Below are positions 17,470 to 27,594 of a DNA stretch of 64,000 bases, in pieces. A program made the translations under genes and the position numbers. The stretch comes from Gammaproteobacteria bacterium (GTDB lineage Bacteria; Pseudomonadota; Gammaproteobacteria; Pseudomonadales; Azotimanducaceae): NCBI GenBank assembly GCA_009841635.1, contig VXLJ01000027.1, positions 1-64,000 of the forward strand, read 5' to 3'. Position 1 is the stretch's first letter. Each line of letters opens with the position of its first letter. A model generated the notes under the pieces. It worked only from the letters and a program-made list of their open reading frames with translations. It searched no databases and was not told the origin of the DNA.

Positions 17470-18081
17470 TTAGCCGTCCTCCATTTCGAAGGTGATCTTG
17501 TTCGGTACGCCACAAACTTCAACAGCGACTTCATTCACAACTTTTGGCTTGTACTTGAACTTCAACGCCGCATTCATGGCCGCACGATCAAAAATTGCCG
17601 AAGGTTCCGCTTCAATGACTACGGGGTCACGCACCGTACCCTGTTCGGTCACACAAAACTCCACGATGACGTAACCTTCAATGCCTCGAGACAACGCTCG
17701 CCGTGGGTATTGTGGGAGGACCTTGACAATTGGTAAATACTCGCCATCTGACGAAAAACCACCGCCACTCATATCGATATCGACTTCAGGATTTATGCTG
17801 CCGATGTCAACGCCCATATTTGTCGCAGAATCGAAATCTGGCTTCGGCATGTCAGGTGGTGCTTCATCAGGTGGTGGCGGGGGTTTCGGCTTCAAATCCT
17901 TAATTTCCGGAACCTCGTCCTCAAGCACGCGATGAAATTCAAGCAAGGTGATTTGCGATGCTTCATTGAGAGGGTTTTCGTCCGAATGGATCACCGCCTG
18001 CATGATGTACAACAACATGACGGTGACTAAGAAGCCACCAAGTAGCCCCAGTCCATAACGTAAATACAGCTGAAAAGCCAT
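17470..18081 (-). CDS. tonB: TonB-family energy transducer
   Basis: 203 residues: one membrane anchor (about 9-28), a periplasmic proline-rich spacer (KPKPPPPPDEAPPD) and a C-terminal TonB domain starting YPRRALSRGIEGYVIVEF and ending with the FEMEDG tail. It transmits proton-motive force from ExbB/ExbD to outer-membrane receptors. The spacer is short, as usual for TonB2-type proteins of these six-gene operons. It lies 14 bases after exbD. Confidence 0.88.
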   Translation of the reverse strand: MAFQLYLRYGLGLLGGFLVTVMLLYIMQAVIHSDENPLNEASQITLLEFHRVLEDEVPEIKDLKPKPPPPPDEAPPDMPKPDFDSATNMGVDIGSINPEVDIDMSGGGFSSDGEYLPIVKVLPQYPRRALSRGIEGYVIVEFCVTEQGTVRDPVVIEAEPSAIFDRAAMNAALKFKYKPKVVNEVAVEVCGVPNKITFEMEDG

Positions 18082-18095
18082 GGTTTAGACCTCCG

Positions 18096-18497
18096 TCAAT
18101 CAGTGGTTGCGATTGCCACCTCAGTAACACCAGCTCCCCGAGCTGCGTCTAGAGTCGCTTTGAGTTTTTTATATGACGCCAATTTATCAGCTTGAATGAC
18201 GATGCCACCTTTGGGGTTTTCCGCATGCAGCCGCTCAATATGGGCGCGAATCGTGTTCTCGTCCACGCGGTTCTTGTCGATCCAGATATCGCCGTTAGGT
18301 CCGATCGCAATCAAAACGCTTACCAGTGGTTTTGGCGTGTCCGTTTTTGCATCAGGACGCGTGACATCAATTCCCGCTTGCTTAATAAACGTAGCGGTCA
18401 CGATGAAAAAAATCAACATGATGAACACGACGTCAAGCATTGGGGTCAAGTTGATGTCTGAATCTTCGTCGACTGTACGACGTTTGCCAGTAGCCAT
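18096..18497 (-). CDS. exbD: ExbD/TolR biopolymer transport protein
   Basis: 133 residues with the family start DINLTPMLDVVFIMLIFFIV; the Asp in LTPMLD is the membrane proton-relay residue. A single membrane helix (about 20-40) leads to a periplasmic domain. Its start codon overlaps the exbB stop. It forms the proton channel with ExbB and drives TonB. Confidence 0.92.
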   Translation of the reverse strand: MATGKRRTVDEDSDINLTPMLDVVFIMLIFFIVTATFIKQAGIDVTRPDAKTDTPKPLVSVLIAIGPNGDIWIDKNRVDENTIRAHIERLHAENPKGGIVIQADKLASYKKLKATLDAARGAGVTEVAIATTD

Positions 18498-19009
18498 TAG
18501 TGATCCAAGGTCAAATGGTCTTCGAGCAATTCGCTCTCAGTATCGATGCGCCGACGTAGGAACGTCGAACCCATGATGCCCGATAAGGACGCAATCATGC
18601 CTGACATCGTTGGAATTGTTGCGGCCGAAACGCCCGCGGCCATGGAACGAGCGTTTCCGCCTTGTGTCGCCATGGCATCAAATACTTGAATCATGCCTGT
18701 CACTGTACCAAGCAATCCTAACAACGGGCACAAAGTAATGCAGGTCAAAATGATCGGCATGCTGCCGCGAATGCGTGCCGTCGTTTCGGAGATAAGTTGC
18801 TCTCGGATGACATGTGCGGTCCACGATTTGCGTTCATCACGCGATTCCCAAACTTCAATGGCATCGCGAATAATGCCGCGATGCTCGCGCAGAAAGTACC
18901 AGAGACGCTCAAACATGAGCATCCACATAAGAAATGTGGTGAGGGCGATGAGATAAATGACATCACCGCCCTGCTCAAAAAAGCGAACAATAGATACGTA
19001 GATATCCAT
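18497..19009 (-). CDS. exbB: MotA/TolQ/ExbB proton channel protein
   Basis: 170 residues with three membrane helices. The conserved block CPLLGLLGTVTGMIQVFDAM (about 103-122) and the following GVSAATIPTMSGMIASL are the TolQ/ExbB signature. The short length fits ExbB2 of TonB2-type operons. It sits 7 bases after the larger paralogue ttpC. Confidence 0.9.
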   Translation of the reverse strand: MDIYVSIVRFFEQGGDVIYLIALTTFLMWMLMFERLWYFLREHRGIIRDAIEVWESRDERKSWTAHVIREQLISETTARIRGSMPIILTCITLCPLLGLLGTVTGMIQVFDAMATQGGNARSMAAGVSAATIPTMSGMIASLSGIMGSTFLRRRIDTESELLEDHLTLDH

Positions 19010-19016
19010 TGTTGGT

Positions 19017-20486
19017 TTACCCTAGTTTCGCGCCGGCTTCTTCCGCGTGCTGCGCAATGATGCCTTCTGATTGTTCGTCGAGAACATGAATCAGCGAACG
19101 ACTACGTTGGTGCGTCAATGCATGTAACAGCACCGTTGGAATCGCAACGCAAAGACCCAATACCGTGGTCATTAACGCGGTCGAAATACCACTCGCCATG
19201 ATTTTGGGGTCGCCTGTGCCGTAAAGCGTAATTGCCTGGAACGTCTGAATCATCCCGATCACGGTACCAAGTAGACCCATCAGCGGTGCGACCACTGAAA
19301 TGACTTGCACGATGGCGATATTGCGTGATATCTTCGGTGTTTCTTGCAACACCGCCTCACCCATTTTCAGTTGCAATGTTTCCGTATCGATGTCGCGATT
19401 ATTGTGGTACACACCAATGACGCGGCCAAGTGGGTTGCCTGGGTCAGGTTCGCCTGGGTTTTCTTTCTGCGTATTGACCTTACGCGCGATAAAGAACAGC
19501 GAAACTAAACGCTCAAGTGCAAGCAGTACACCCACAATACCGACAAGGATGATGATCGAACCTACGATGCCACCTTGGCCATCGCAAAACGGCAGATAGC
19601 ACTTACCAGTCGCAATGCCGCCGAATGGCGTGCCGACCATCTCACCAAGGGTTGCACGTTGGATTTCTAGGCTAAGCAATGAACCACGTGTTGGGTCAAG
19701 TGCGAATCCAACAAGCTCGCCAGGGTCAGCTTCATAGAGATCCTCTGCGGAACCTGTAAATTCGGCTGACGGCTGCCTAGACAGTTCGGTGAGCGCTTTG
19801 AGGTCTACGTCAAAATTGATATAGCCGTCGGGACCCACCAAATTGAATTCGCCCACGCGAACCACGTCCGTCGCAACCTGATTGCCTGACAACATATTGA
19901 TTGAGGCACTAAAGCTCGATACTTTTGAAGATTCAATCATTTGCTGTTGCAACATGGACCAAATCTCTTCCATTTCGTCAATGGAAGCAAGTTCGCTCGC
20001 CGTACCCATACGTGCGGCAAAGTCAGCTAAGAACGCTTCACGGCCAGGTATTTCAAGACTTATGATCGAGCCTTCAAAGTTACCTCGCGCATCGCCTGCG
20101 ACTTGTTGCAATACACCGAATAGTTCTCGTAGTGATCCAAGGCGGTCATCCAACAGCTCTTGCAGATCGCCGATACGGACTTCATTCGACTCGTATTGCG
20201 TATCGAGTTGTTCACTACGCCGCTCTAAGCGTTGTTGCTCGGCACGTGCTTCATTCAGAAGACGCTGCTGGTTTTCTTTGGCTGCTTTAAATTCAGCTTC
20301 GCGGCTAGCGTGCTCGCGATTTTCCACGACCCGTCGGTCTTGAATATTCTTCAACAACTCGTCAAGTGAGTTGGCTTTGACGACCTCCAGACCTGCTTCT
20401 TCAAGAATGTTTTCTTCTTGCGCAGCAGCAGTCATGCCAAACACGCATACGAGGCTAACTAAGCCAAGGCGAATCCAATATTTCAT
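19017..20486 (-). CDS. TtpC-like large MotA/TolQ/ExbB family protein
   Basis: 489 residues: a signal peptide (LVCVFGMTAAAQ), a long periplasmic coiled-coil region (about 45-125) and periplasmic domain, then membrane helices and the ExbB-like block APLMGLLGTVIGMIQTFQAI near residue 410. This matches TtpC of Vibrio TonB2 systems, which is needed for that system to work. Two cysteines in KCYLPFCDGQ flank the start of the membrane part. It overlaps the DUF3450 gene by four bases. Confidence 0.85.
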   Translation of the reverse strand: MKYWIRLGLVSLVCVFGMTAAAQEENILEEAGLEVVKANSLDELLKNIQDRRVVENREHASREAEFKAAKENQQRLLNEARAEQQRLERRSEQLDTQYESNEVRIGDLQELLDDRLGSLRELFGVLQQVAGDARGNFEGSIISLEIPGREAFLADFAARMGTASELASIDEMEEIWSMLQQQMIESSKVSSFSASINMLSGNQVATDVVRVGEFNLVGPDGYINFDVDLKALTELSRQPSAEFTGSAEDLYEADPGELVGFALDPTRGSLLSLEIQRATLGEMVGTPFGGIATGKCYLPFCDGQGGIVGSIIILVGIVGVLLALERLVSLFFIARKVNTQKENPGEPDPGNPLGRVIGVYHNNRDIDTETLQLKMGEAVLQETPKISRNIAIVQVISVVAPLMGLLGTVIGMIQTFQAITLYGTGDPKIMASGISTALMTTVLGLCVAIPTVLLHALTHQRSRSLIHVLDEQSEGIIAQHAEEAGAKLG

Positions 20487-21295
20487 GACGAACCTCCTGG
20501 CGCATGCACAGGTACTACAAACAAGCCGCTAGTTAGCTGTTTGCGTGCCATTTTCAAGCCATTGCGAGTTGGTGTCGTAAATTCATCGCCCAGAACTTCC
20601 CACTGCCGCGATTTTTTATTCCAAAAACCGGTTTCTGAGGCATCGGTCGTTTGATAAATCAATGCCACGCGCCCGACTTGCAGGATATCGACGATACGAG
20701 TTTGGCCATCGACGGATATCTCACCGGTGTAAGGCGTGAGAGTTCGACCATATTCGTTTTCAATTTGGTACGCACGCAACACTTGGCTGAATTGCTCCGA
20801 CACCGCGACATCCGCTCGTTCCATTAAATCGCGCAATCGATCGATACGATCACGGCGTTCTTCCAGTAGAAAAGGCATATCTAAATCGACAAACTGCTCA
20901 AGGCCATCGATCATGCGCCACATCAACGGGACAATCTGCCGTTGAATCACCGTCACGTCGTCAATTGACTTGTTCAACGTGGCAATCTGGCGTTCCTGAT
21001 TGGCGATTTGGCGTTCGAGTTGTCGGTTGTACACTCGCAAGCCGTCATTGATTTTCAAAACCGCCTTGTAATCGTTGAGCAACTCATTGGTTGCATCGAC
21101 GTCTTCTGTGATCTTCGCCTGCGACGCTCGAGCATCGTTATTGATGGCTTCGGCAACGGCGTAAACATCATCAAGCGTTGTATCTGCGACCAACGGCATT
21201 GCCATCAGGCCAAGGACGCTAGCCACCAACGGGGAGTACCGCCTGCGGGATTTCCTCAAGAAAGAGCTCATTGGAATTCGGTTACCCCCCTTCAT
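20483..21295 (-). CDS. DUF3450 family periplasmic coiled-coil protein
   Basis: 270 residues with an N-terminal hydrophobic export segment (PLVASVLGLMAMPLVADT) and a long coiled coil (about 70-115), then a conserved domain with VDLDMPFLLEERRDRIDRL and GEISVDGQTRIVDILQVGR. This is the first gene of the TonB-system operon in many marine gammaproteobacteria. Its exact role is unknown; a part of the TtpC complex is likely. The start may be 21295 or the Met at 21271, which precedes the signal peptide more closely. Confidence 0.82.
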   Translation of the reverse strand: MKGGNRIPMSSFLRKSRRRYSPLVASVLGLMAMPLVADTTLDDVYAVAEAINNDARASQAKITEDVDATNELLNDYKAVLKINDGLRVYNRQLERQIANQERQIATLNKSIDDVTVIQRQIVPLMWRMIDGLEQFVDLDMPFLLEERRDRIDRLRDLMERADVAVSEQFSQVLRAYQIENEYGRTLTPYTGEISVDGQTRIVDILQVGRVALIYQTTDASETGFWNKKSRQWEVLGDEFTTPTRNGLKMARKQLTSGLFVVPVHAPGGSS

Positions 21296-21526
21296 TCCTT
21301 TTTAGTTTTGCCCAGCTTGGACATGCTTGTCAGTGATTATGTGCAAGTCACCATGAGTGACATTGAAACTTGATATCTCATGCGGGTCGTAAAGATTAAG
21401 TATCCGTCTGCATCAACCAAATCAATGCGAACCTATCACGGTGTGGTCCTTATCCAACATGTGCATTCAAACCATCGTTAGGCGATTTATAAACCATGCC
21501 AACGGGCAAAAATGCCATGAGGTAGA

Positions 21527-22198
21527 TCAATTCAAGTGTTCGCGCAAAAACGCAACGGTGCGCTCTCGTGCGAGAGCTGCCGCTGCTGCATTGTATGACG
21601 CGCGATGATTGCAATTGAATCCATGATCTGCGGCATAGGTATGTACGTCAACATCGGGCTGCGCGGTGCGAATGGCATCGACATCGGTCATGGGAATCGC
21701 TTTGTCGAGTTCACCGAAATGCATCATGGTCGGACACCGCGCAGTCTGATCTTTCTCCGCCGCAATACCACCACCATAGAACGCAACAGCACACGCCACG
21801 CCACGCAATTGACAAGCGGCTAGCCACGTCAGCAAACCGCCATAGCAGTAACCGATGACGGCTACCTTCCCCCACTTGCCAATCTCTTCTACGGCCGCTT
21901 GCAAATCGATGAGCGTTTTTGCGCGGTCCGTTTCTTGAAAGGCCAACTTGATTCCAGAAGACATGTCATCGCCTTCATAACCTAATTCCACGTCACGCTG
22001 CGCGCGGTCGAATATCTGGGGCGCGATAACCGCGTAACCATCATCGGCGTAGCCATTCACCACCTCACGAATATGGTCGTTTACGCCAAAAATCTCCTGA
22101 ATGATGACGACCGCACCCGTTGGATCCCCACTTGGCATGGCCTCATATGCACCTAGTGTGAAACCATCCTCCGCATGTAACTGCCGTTGCGTACCCAT
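21527..22198 (-). CDS. Dienelactone hydrolase family protein
   Basis: Alpha/beta hydrolase of 223 residues with the dienelactone-hydrolase triad Cys118 (GYCYGG), Asp165 and His192, plus Glu35 (IIQEIFGVN), which orients the nucleophile. Homologues hydrolyse dienelactones in aromatic degradation, but many chromosomal copies have unknown substrates. No aromatic-degradation genes are nearby. It is divergent from phoB. Confidence 0.85.
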   Translation of the reverse strand: MGTQRQLHAEDGFTLGAYEAMPSGDPTGAVVIIQEIFGVNDHIREVVNGYADDGYAVIAPQIFDRAQRDVELGYEGDDMSSGIKLAFQETDRAKTLIDLQAAVEEIGKWGKVAVIGYCYGGLLTWLAACQLRGVACAVAFYGGGIAAEKDQTARCPTMMHFGELDKAIPMTDVDAIRTAQPDVDVHTYAADHGFNCNHRASYNAAAAALARERTVAFLREHLN

Positions 22199-22379
22199 CT
22201 GGTGCTGTCCTTGCGAAAATTATGTTGCGGTTGAATCGCCGCATTGGGAGCATTAACGCTGCTCAACCAAATTCGCTTGCTAACCGCGAAACGTCAAAGC
22301 GTCAAACGTGGAAGCGCGGGATTGTAAGCTTGCTCAACGCCTTCAAAGGGATTGCATTGCGCGAATTGCGGGACATTGA

Positions 22380-22397
22380 CGTTCATATGAATGTCAC
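22380..22397 (+). promoter_or_regulatory. Candidate Pho box upstream of phoB
   Basis: Two 7-base direct repeats 11 bases apart, CGTTCAT and ATGTCAC, match the CTGTCAT Pho-box half-site at 5 and 6 of 7 positions (counting C as allowed in the last place of the second). It ends 46 bases before phoB, in the place expected for PhoB autoactivation. No good -10 box is evident downstream. Confidence 0.4.
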
Positions 22398-22443
22398 ATG
22401 TTTTGCAACACTTTCAATGTGTGATTTCTCCTAGCAAGTATTC

Positions 22444-23142
22444 ATGAATTCGCAGCGCATACTCGTGGTGGAAGACGAGCAGGAAATACGCGAATTACTT
22501 CGATATTTGATTGCGCGAGCGGGTTACGACGTTGCCACCGTTGGCGATGCGGAAACTGCGCTAGACTCACTTCAAACTGAATTACCAGCGTTGGTGGTCA
22601 TAGATTGGATGCTGCCTCGCATGGCAGGCATTGAGTTGGCACGACGCATACGCCATGACGCATATATGAAGAACCTACCTCTCATCATGCTTACCGCGCG
22701 CGGAGAGGAAGTGGACAAACTCATGAGTTTTGACGCAGGTTTCGACGATTACATCACCAAGCCGTTCTCGCCGCGGGAGCTCATAGCGCGCATCAAAGCA
22801 CTACTAAGGCGCGCAGGCGAGATCGAAGGCAATCATTTGACCCTCAACGGCTTGGATTTGGATATGGCAGCACACCGTTTACGCTTAAGAGGTGAGTACG
22901 TTCATTTAAGACCGACGGAGTTTCGGTTACTAGAGATTTTCCTGCGCCATCCTAAACGAGCGTTTCAAAGAAACCAACTCTTGGATCTAGTTTGGGGACG
23001 AACCGCATATGTAGATGAACGCTTAGTCGACGTGCACGTGATGCGCCTCCGTAAAGTACTTCAACGTTATGACATGGAATCGCTAGTTGAAACCGTGCGT
23101 GGCGTGGGTTACCGCTTGAATCCTTCATTTACGAGTGCGTGA
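22444..23142 (+). CDS. phoB: Phosphate regulon response regulator PhoB
   Basis: OmpR/PhoB-type regulator of 232 residues: receiver domain with phospho-acceptor Asp54 (VVIDWMLP) and Lys in YITKPFSPREL, and a C-terminal winged helix (LRPTEFRLLEIF to the GVGYRL end). It activates Pho genes on phosphate limitation and is followed, with a GTGA overlap, by its kinase. Confidence 0.93.
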   Translation: MNSQRILVVEDEQEIRELLRYLIARAGYDVATVGDAETALDSLQTELPALVVIDWMLPRMAGIELARRIRHDAYMKNLPLIMLTARGEEVDKLMSFDAGFDDYITKPFSPRELIARIKALLRRAGEIEGNHLTLNGLDLDMAAHRLRLRGEYVHLRPTEFRLLEIFLRHPKRAFQRNQLLDLVWGRTAYVDERLVDVHVMRLRKVLQRYDMESLVETVRGVGYRLNPSFTSA

Positions 23143-24440
23143 AGAGGTCTACGCTACAACTGATTGTTGCGCTCGCCAGCGTGCTTGTTGCAATTAGTGT
23201 TTTCCTACTCTGGCGTTCACTTAGCTGGGCGCTTGTATGTCTCCTTGCAGCTTGTCTTGGGTGGCAGCTTTGGCAAGCCAGGCAGTTCAAGCATTGGTCA
23301 CAACGCCCACTACAACCCGTCGACGCACTAAATGAGACGTGGCAAGAAGTTGGCAACCGAATTGCTAAAACAATTCAGCAGTCTCGGGCTAGAACTCGGA
23401 CTTTGTTGAGCGCATTGCATCGCATTCGCTCAACGTCTGATTATTTGCCGGACGCTTGGGTCGTGCTACAAGGCAATCATCGAATTGAGATGTTTAATCA
23501 ATCTGCTGAAAAATTGCTCGGTTTTCAACAAGGTGACATCGGTAGCGAACTGCCTACCCTTATCCGCCACCCTAGCCTTTCAGTTTTGCTAAAACAGTCA
23601 ATCGCCGAGCCAATCGAAATCGCCTCGCCCGTGCATGAGGGCATTCAGCTTGAAGTTCGTACAGTGGGGTTGGATGAAGATCGCAAATTGGTGCTCGCTC
23701 GTGATGTCACCGAACTCAATAGGCTGCTAACGATGCGACAAGACTTCATCGCTAACGTGTCTCATGAATTGCGCACTCCCTTAACGGTATTGCGCGGCTA
23801 TGTGGAATCAATGAACAATGACAACCTCAGTTCAGAGGACATGTGTGAACTGTCGGCCCGATTGGTGACACCCGTTGATCGCATGCGTTTCATGGTCGAC
23901 GATTTGCTGACGTTGACTAAACTGGAATCGGCACCGTTGCCGTCGCCGGACGATTTACAAACCGTGAATGGCAAACAGCTGATTACCCAAGTCGTCGACG
24001 ACGTCTCATCGTTGCTAAAACCCACGCACGAGCTAGAGGTTGAAACCGACGAGGACTTAACCATTGAGTGCGTCGCCTCTGAGATGCTCAGTGTTTTTAC
24101 GAATCTAGTCACGAACGCCATACGCTATAGTCCTGATGGCGGCACTATTTCAATTAGGTGGCATGACCATGCTGGCGGTGCTAGATTTTCAGTTCAAGAC
24201 GAGGGCATCGGTATCGCGCCGGAGTTCATCTCCAGACTAACCGAGCGCTTCTATCGTGTGGACATGAAAGGGAGTCGGGCACGTGGTGGCACAGGCCTTG
24301 GCCTGGCGATCGTGAAACATGTGCTGATTCGCCATCGCTCTGACTTGAAGGTCTCAAGCGAATTGGGTGTGGGTAGCACGTTTTATTTTGAACTGCCCAA
24401 TCCACAAGCGAACGACGTCGAAATGGAAGCGATACCTTGA
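23139..24440 (+). CDS. phoR: Phosphate regulon sensor kinase PhoR
   Basis: 433 residues: two N-terminal membrane segments (about 5-45), a PAS-like domain (about 95-195), the phospho-acceptor H-box [19 protein letters not shown], and an ATPase domain with [17 protein letters not shown] and [12 protein letters not shown]. It controls PhoB in response to Pst/PhoU. GTG 23139 overlaps the phoB stop. Confidence 0.93.
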   Translation: MKRSTLQLIVALASVLVAISVFLLWRSLSWALVCLLAACLGWQLWQARQFKHWSQRPLQPVDALNETWQEVGNRIAKTIQQSRARTRTLLSALHRIRSTSDYLPDAWVVLQGNHRIEMFNQSAEKLLGFQQGDIGSELPTLIRHPSLSVLLKQSIAEPIEIASPVHEGIQLEVRTVGLDEDRKLVLARDVTELNRLLTMRQDFIANVSHELRTPLTVLRGYVESMNNDNLSSEDMCELSARLVTPVDRMRFMVDDLLTLTKLESAPLPSPDDLQTVNGKQLITQVVDDVSSLLKPTHELEVETDEDLTIECVASEMLSVFTNLVTNAIRYSPDGGTISIRWHDHAGGARFSVQDEGIGIAPEFISRLTERFYRVDMKGSRARGGTGLGLAIVKHVLIRHRSDLKVSSELGVGSTFYFELPNPQANDVEMEAIP

Positions 24441-25396
24441 ACCGTATTTCTGTGAAGCGCTTGTTAGCACTGCTAAGCGTGTGTTGCGCATGGTCGTTAG
24501 CGGCCGATGAACTTCCTGCCTATGAACGAGTAAGTGGTGTCTCAGGCAATCTGACCAGTGTCGGTTCGGACACGCTCGCAAACTTAATGACCCTATGGGC
24601 CGAAGCTTTCGAGAAGGCGTATCCGAATGTCAACATTCAAGTCCAAGCAGCCGGTTCTTCAACTGCGCCACCAGCACTAACCGAAGGCGTCTCTAATCTT
24701 GGACCCATGAGCCGCAAAATGAAGGACAAAGAGATAGAAGCGTTTGAAAAGCACTTCGGTTACAAGCCGCTCGGCGTGCGAGTTGCCATTGATGCACTTG
24801 CGTTGTACGTCCACAAAGACAATCCCATCGAATCTCTCACCATCGCACAAGTTGATGCTATTTTTTCGACGACAAGACGTTGTGGCGGCACGAGGAACGT
24901 GCGCACTTGGGGGGATCTTGCCGTAGAGGGATCCTGGAAGAATCGGCCGATTCAGCTCTATGGTCGCAATTCAGTATCGGGAACCTACGGTTATTTCAAG
25001 CAGGTTGGTTTATGTTCCGGCGATTTCAAGAACACGGTAAATGAGCAACCTGGGTCAGCCTCCGTCGTGCAATCTGTCACTGCATCGCTGAATGGCATCG
25101 GCTACTCTGGCGTGGGTTACGTTACATCGGGCGTGAGATCTGTACCGATCGCCGAAGATGCAGGAATGCCTCCTGTCGCAGTGACCGCTGAAACAGCATT
25201 GGACGGCAGTTACCCATTGAGACGCTATCTATATATCTATGTCAATAAGAAGCCTGATACGCCACTCATGCCATTGGAGTATGAATTCCTGCGCATGGTC
25301 TTGTCTCAGACTGGCCAGGATGTTGTGGACAAAGACGGCTACGTGCCGTTGTCAGCTAGGATGGTTAACCGCGAACTTAAGAGACTCGCTGACTAA
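24437..25396 (+). CDS. pstS: Phosphate-binding periplasmic protein PstS
   Basis: 319 residues with a signal peptide ([17 protein letters not shown]) and the phosphate-binding loops GSDT and [10 protein letters not shown], and [12 protein letters not shown]. It delivers phosphate to PstCA. TTG 24437 overlaps the phoR TGA; a signal peptide directly after it supports this start. Confidence 0.9.
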   Translation: MNRISVKRLLALLSVCCAWSLAADELPAYERVSGVSGNLTSVGSDTLANLMTLWAEAFEKAYPNVNIQVQAAGSSTAPPALTEGVSNLGPMSRKMKDKEIEAFEKHFGYKPLGVRVAIDALALYVHKDNPIESLTIAQVDAIFSTTRRCGGTRNVRTWGDLAVEGSWKNRPIQLYGRNSVSGTYGYFKQVGLCSGDFKNTVNEQPGSASVVQSVTASLNGIGYSGVGYVTSGVRSVPIAEDAGMPPVAVTAETALDGSYPLRRYLYIYVNKKPDTPLMPLEYEFLRMVLSQTGQDVVDKDGYVPLSARMVNRELKRLAD

Positions 25397-25404
25397 CACC
25401 TCTC

Positions 25405-27594
25405 GTGGCTAGCTACACACTCCCAAAGATCTCGGATCGTCGACGATGGATTAACGTCGCGACGAAACGCATCATCGGGGCAGGCGGTGTAGCTGTCATC
25501 GCCGCCATTCTGCTCATCATGGGTTACCTGTTCTGGGTCATTCTGCCCATATTTGAATCGGCCACGATGGAACGCTTGGCTGTGCACCAAGGTCTGCCCA
25601 TCGACGTACTTGCTATAGATTCGGATGACAGCTTTGAAACGGTCACGCTCATTCGAGCGAATGGCGCTGTCGAGTTTCGTTCGGCCGCTACATTAGACGT
25701 TGTCAACCAAATAACGGTGTCCTCAAGCTCGTGGGTTGAAGCGAAGCGCGTATTCCCATTAACTGACACGTATGTTGTACGCGATACAAACGACCAACTG
25801 AGTTTTTTTCGTGTTACGCACCAGGTTCGTTATATCGATCTTGAACGCAGCCTGATTCAACGCGTAGAGCGTTTATTCGAAGCTTCAAGTTTCCAATTGC
25901 CCGAAAACACCGAACATTTTGATGCGTTTCGCAGTGACGAAGACTTGCGAATCGTTGCACGTACGATCGATGGCACGATTCATTTAGTTGAATTTGAGGA
26001 AGTCGAAGACGATTTCGAGCTGGAGTTTCCTGACGAAAACGACATTACAGGCCCTCAGGGAGATTACTACACCTTTTTCGGCCCGCGAGGTCGCTTTCTC
26101 TATGACGTCGACCGCAAGTCGGGAGCTTTTCGTCTGCTGCTCGTGCCGTCGGTGATGCGCCCGCGGATAGTTCAAACTGCTTCGTTTGCCAACCAGGGTG
26201 AATTTCCGACTGTCATTACACCTTTGCTTGGCCGTCATTCGCTCATGGTCGGACACGATTCTGGCATGGTCGTCCAATGGTCGTTAACGTCGTCGGCTAG
26301 CGGCTCTATCTTGCGCCCCATCCGCTCCATGTCGTTTGAGGAACCGATCGCAACACTCGTGAGCGAACACAGACGCAAAGGCTTTGCTGCGATCTCAAAG
26401 GAACGCACTGCTTTTCTAGCGTACACCACTTCCAATCGAGTGCTAGCAGAAATCGAGCTAGATAAGCCACCACAGCTCGTCGCGTTTTCTCCGCGGGCCG
26501 ACCGCTTGTTGACCTACAACGGTTCGACATTAAGTGTTATCGGGATAGAAAACGCGCATCCTGAGCTATCTTGGCGCGCTCTATGGGGCAAGGTTTGGTA
26601 CGAAGGCTATGAAGAACCTATTTACAGCTGGCAAAGCTCGTCTGCAGACACCGATTTCGAACCGAAGTTCTCGCTGACCCCGCTGTTATTCGGCACCTTG
26701 AAAGCCGCGTTTTACGCGATGATATTTGCGATACCCCTCGCCGTTGCCGGTGCAATTTACACCGCAAATTTCATGTCGGCCGGGATGCGAGCTTGGGTGA
26801 AGCCCGGTATCGAAATCATGGCAGCTCTACCGACCGTAATTCTTGGCTTCCTGGCTGGCTTGTGGCTCGCACCAATCGTTGAGGATCACCTTACGTCAGT
26901 TTTGCTCTGCTTTATTTTCCTTCCTATCGGCATTTTGCTATTTGCAACTTTGTGGTCGCGCTTGCCTAGTCGGGTTATTAATAGTTGCGATGGCTGGTCA
27001 GCAGCCATTCTCATCCCGGTGCTGGTGCTGCTTGGGTGGCTAACGCTGTCCTTCGATCAAACGCTTGCTAACTTGCTTTTCGATGGCGACGCCAAGTCGT
27101 GGGTTTACACGACCGTTGGCTTGGAATACGATCAGCGGAACGCCCTCATCATTGGGATTGCCATGGGTTTAGCGGTGATCCCTACCATCTTTTCGATTGC
27201 CGAAGACGCAATCTATGGCGTGCCGCAACATTTGGTGCACGGCTCTCTCGCACTAGGCGCAACTCGTTGGCAAACCCTTGTGCGTGTAGTCCTGCTAACG
27301 GCGAGCCCAGGCATTTTTTCGGCCATCATGATAGGTTTTGGACGAGCTGTCGGCGAAACCATGATCGTGCTAATGGCAACTGGCAACACGCCGATCATGG
27401 ATCTCAATTTGTTTCAAGGCATGCGTACATTTGCCGCGAATATCGCCGTTGAGATGCCCGAATCTGAGGCCAATTCGTCGCATTTTCGCATTCTGTTTTT
27501 AACGGCCTTGGTACTGTTCCTAATCACATTCATCTTCAACACCGCGGCCGAGATCGTTCGGAACCGTCTGAGGACCCGATATGGCAACCTCTGA
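25405..27594 (+). CDS. pstC: Phosphate ABC transporter permease PstC
   Basis: 729 residues, much longer than E. coli PstC (about 319) but like those of Pseudomonas and relatives. One N-terminal membrane helix (about 20-50) is followed by a periplasmic beta-rich insert of about 370 residues, then six membrane helices with the permease loop [20 protein letters not shown]. It overlaps pstA by 14 bases. It forms the channel with PstA. Confidence 0.9.
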   Translation: MASYTLPKISDRRRWINVATKRIIGAGGVAVIAAILLIMGYLFWVILPIFESATMERLAVHQGLPIDVLAIDSDDSFETVTLIRANGAVEFRSAATLDVVNQITVSSSSWVEAKRVFPLTDTYVVRDTNDQLSFFRVTHQVRYIDLERSLIQRVERLFEASSFQLPENTEHFDAFRSDEDLRIVARTIDGTIHLVEFEEVEDDFELEFPDENDITGPQGDYYTFFGPRGRFLYDVDRKSGAFRLLLVPSVMRPRIVQTASFANQGEFPTVITPLLGRHSLMVGHDSGMVVQWSLTSSASGSILRPIRSMSFEEPIATLVSEHRRKGFAAISKERTAFLAYTTSNRVLAEIELDKPPQLVAFSPRADRLLTYNGSTLSVIGIENAHPELSWRALWGKVWYEGYEEPIYSWQSSSADTDFEPKFSLTPLLFGTLKAAFYAMIFAIPLAVAGAIYTANFMSAGMRAWVKPGIEIMAALPTVILGFLAGLWLAPIVEDHLTSVLLCFIFLPIGILLFATLWSRLPSRVINSCDGWSAAILIPVLVLLGWLTLSFDQTLANLLFDGDAKSWVYTTVGLEYDQRNALIIGIAMGLAVIPTIFSIAEDAIYGVPQHLVHGSLALGATRWQTLVRVVLLTASPGIFSAIMIGFGRAVGETMIVLMATGNTPIMDLNLFQGMRTFAANIAVEMPESEANSSHFRILFLTALVLFLITFIFNTAAEIVRNRLRTRYGNL

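Noticed and set aside
22222..22434. 70-codon ORF before phoB
   Set aside because: It spans the candidate Pho box and promoter region and has no recognisable features.
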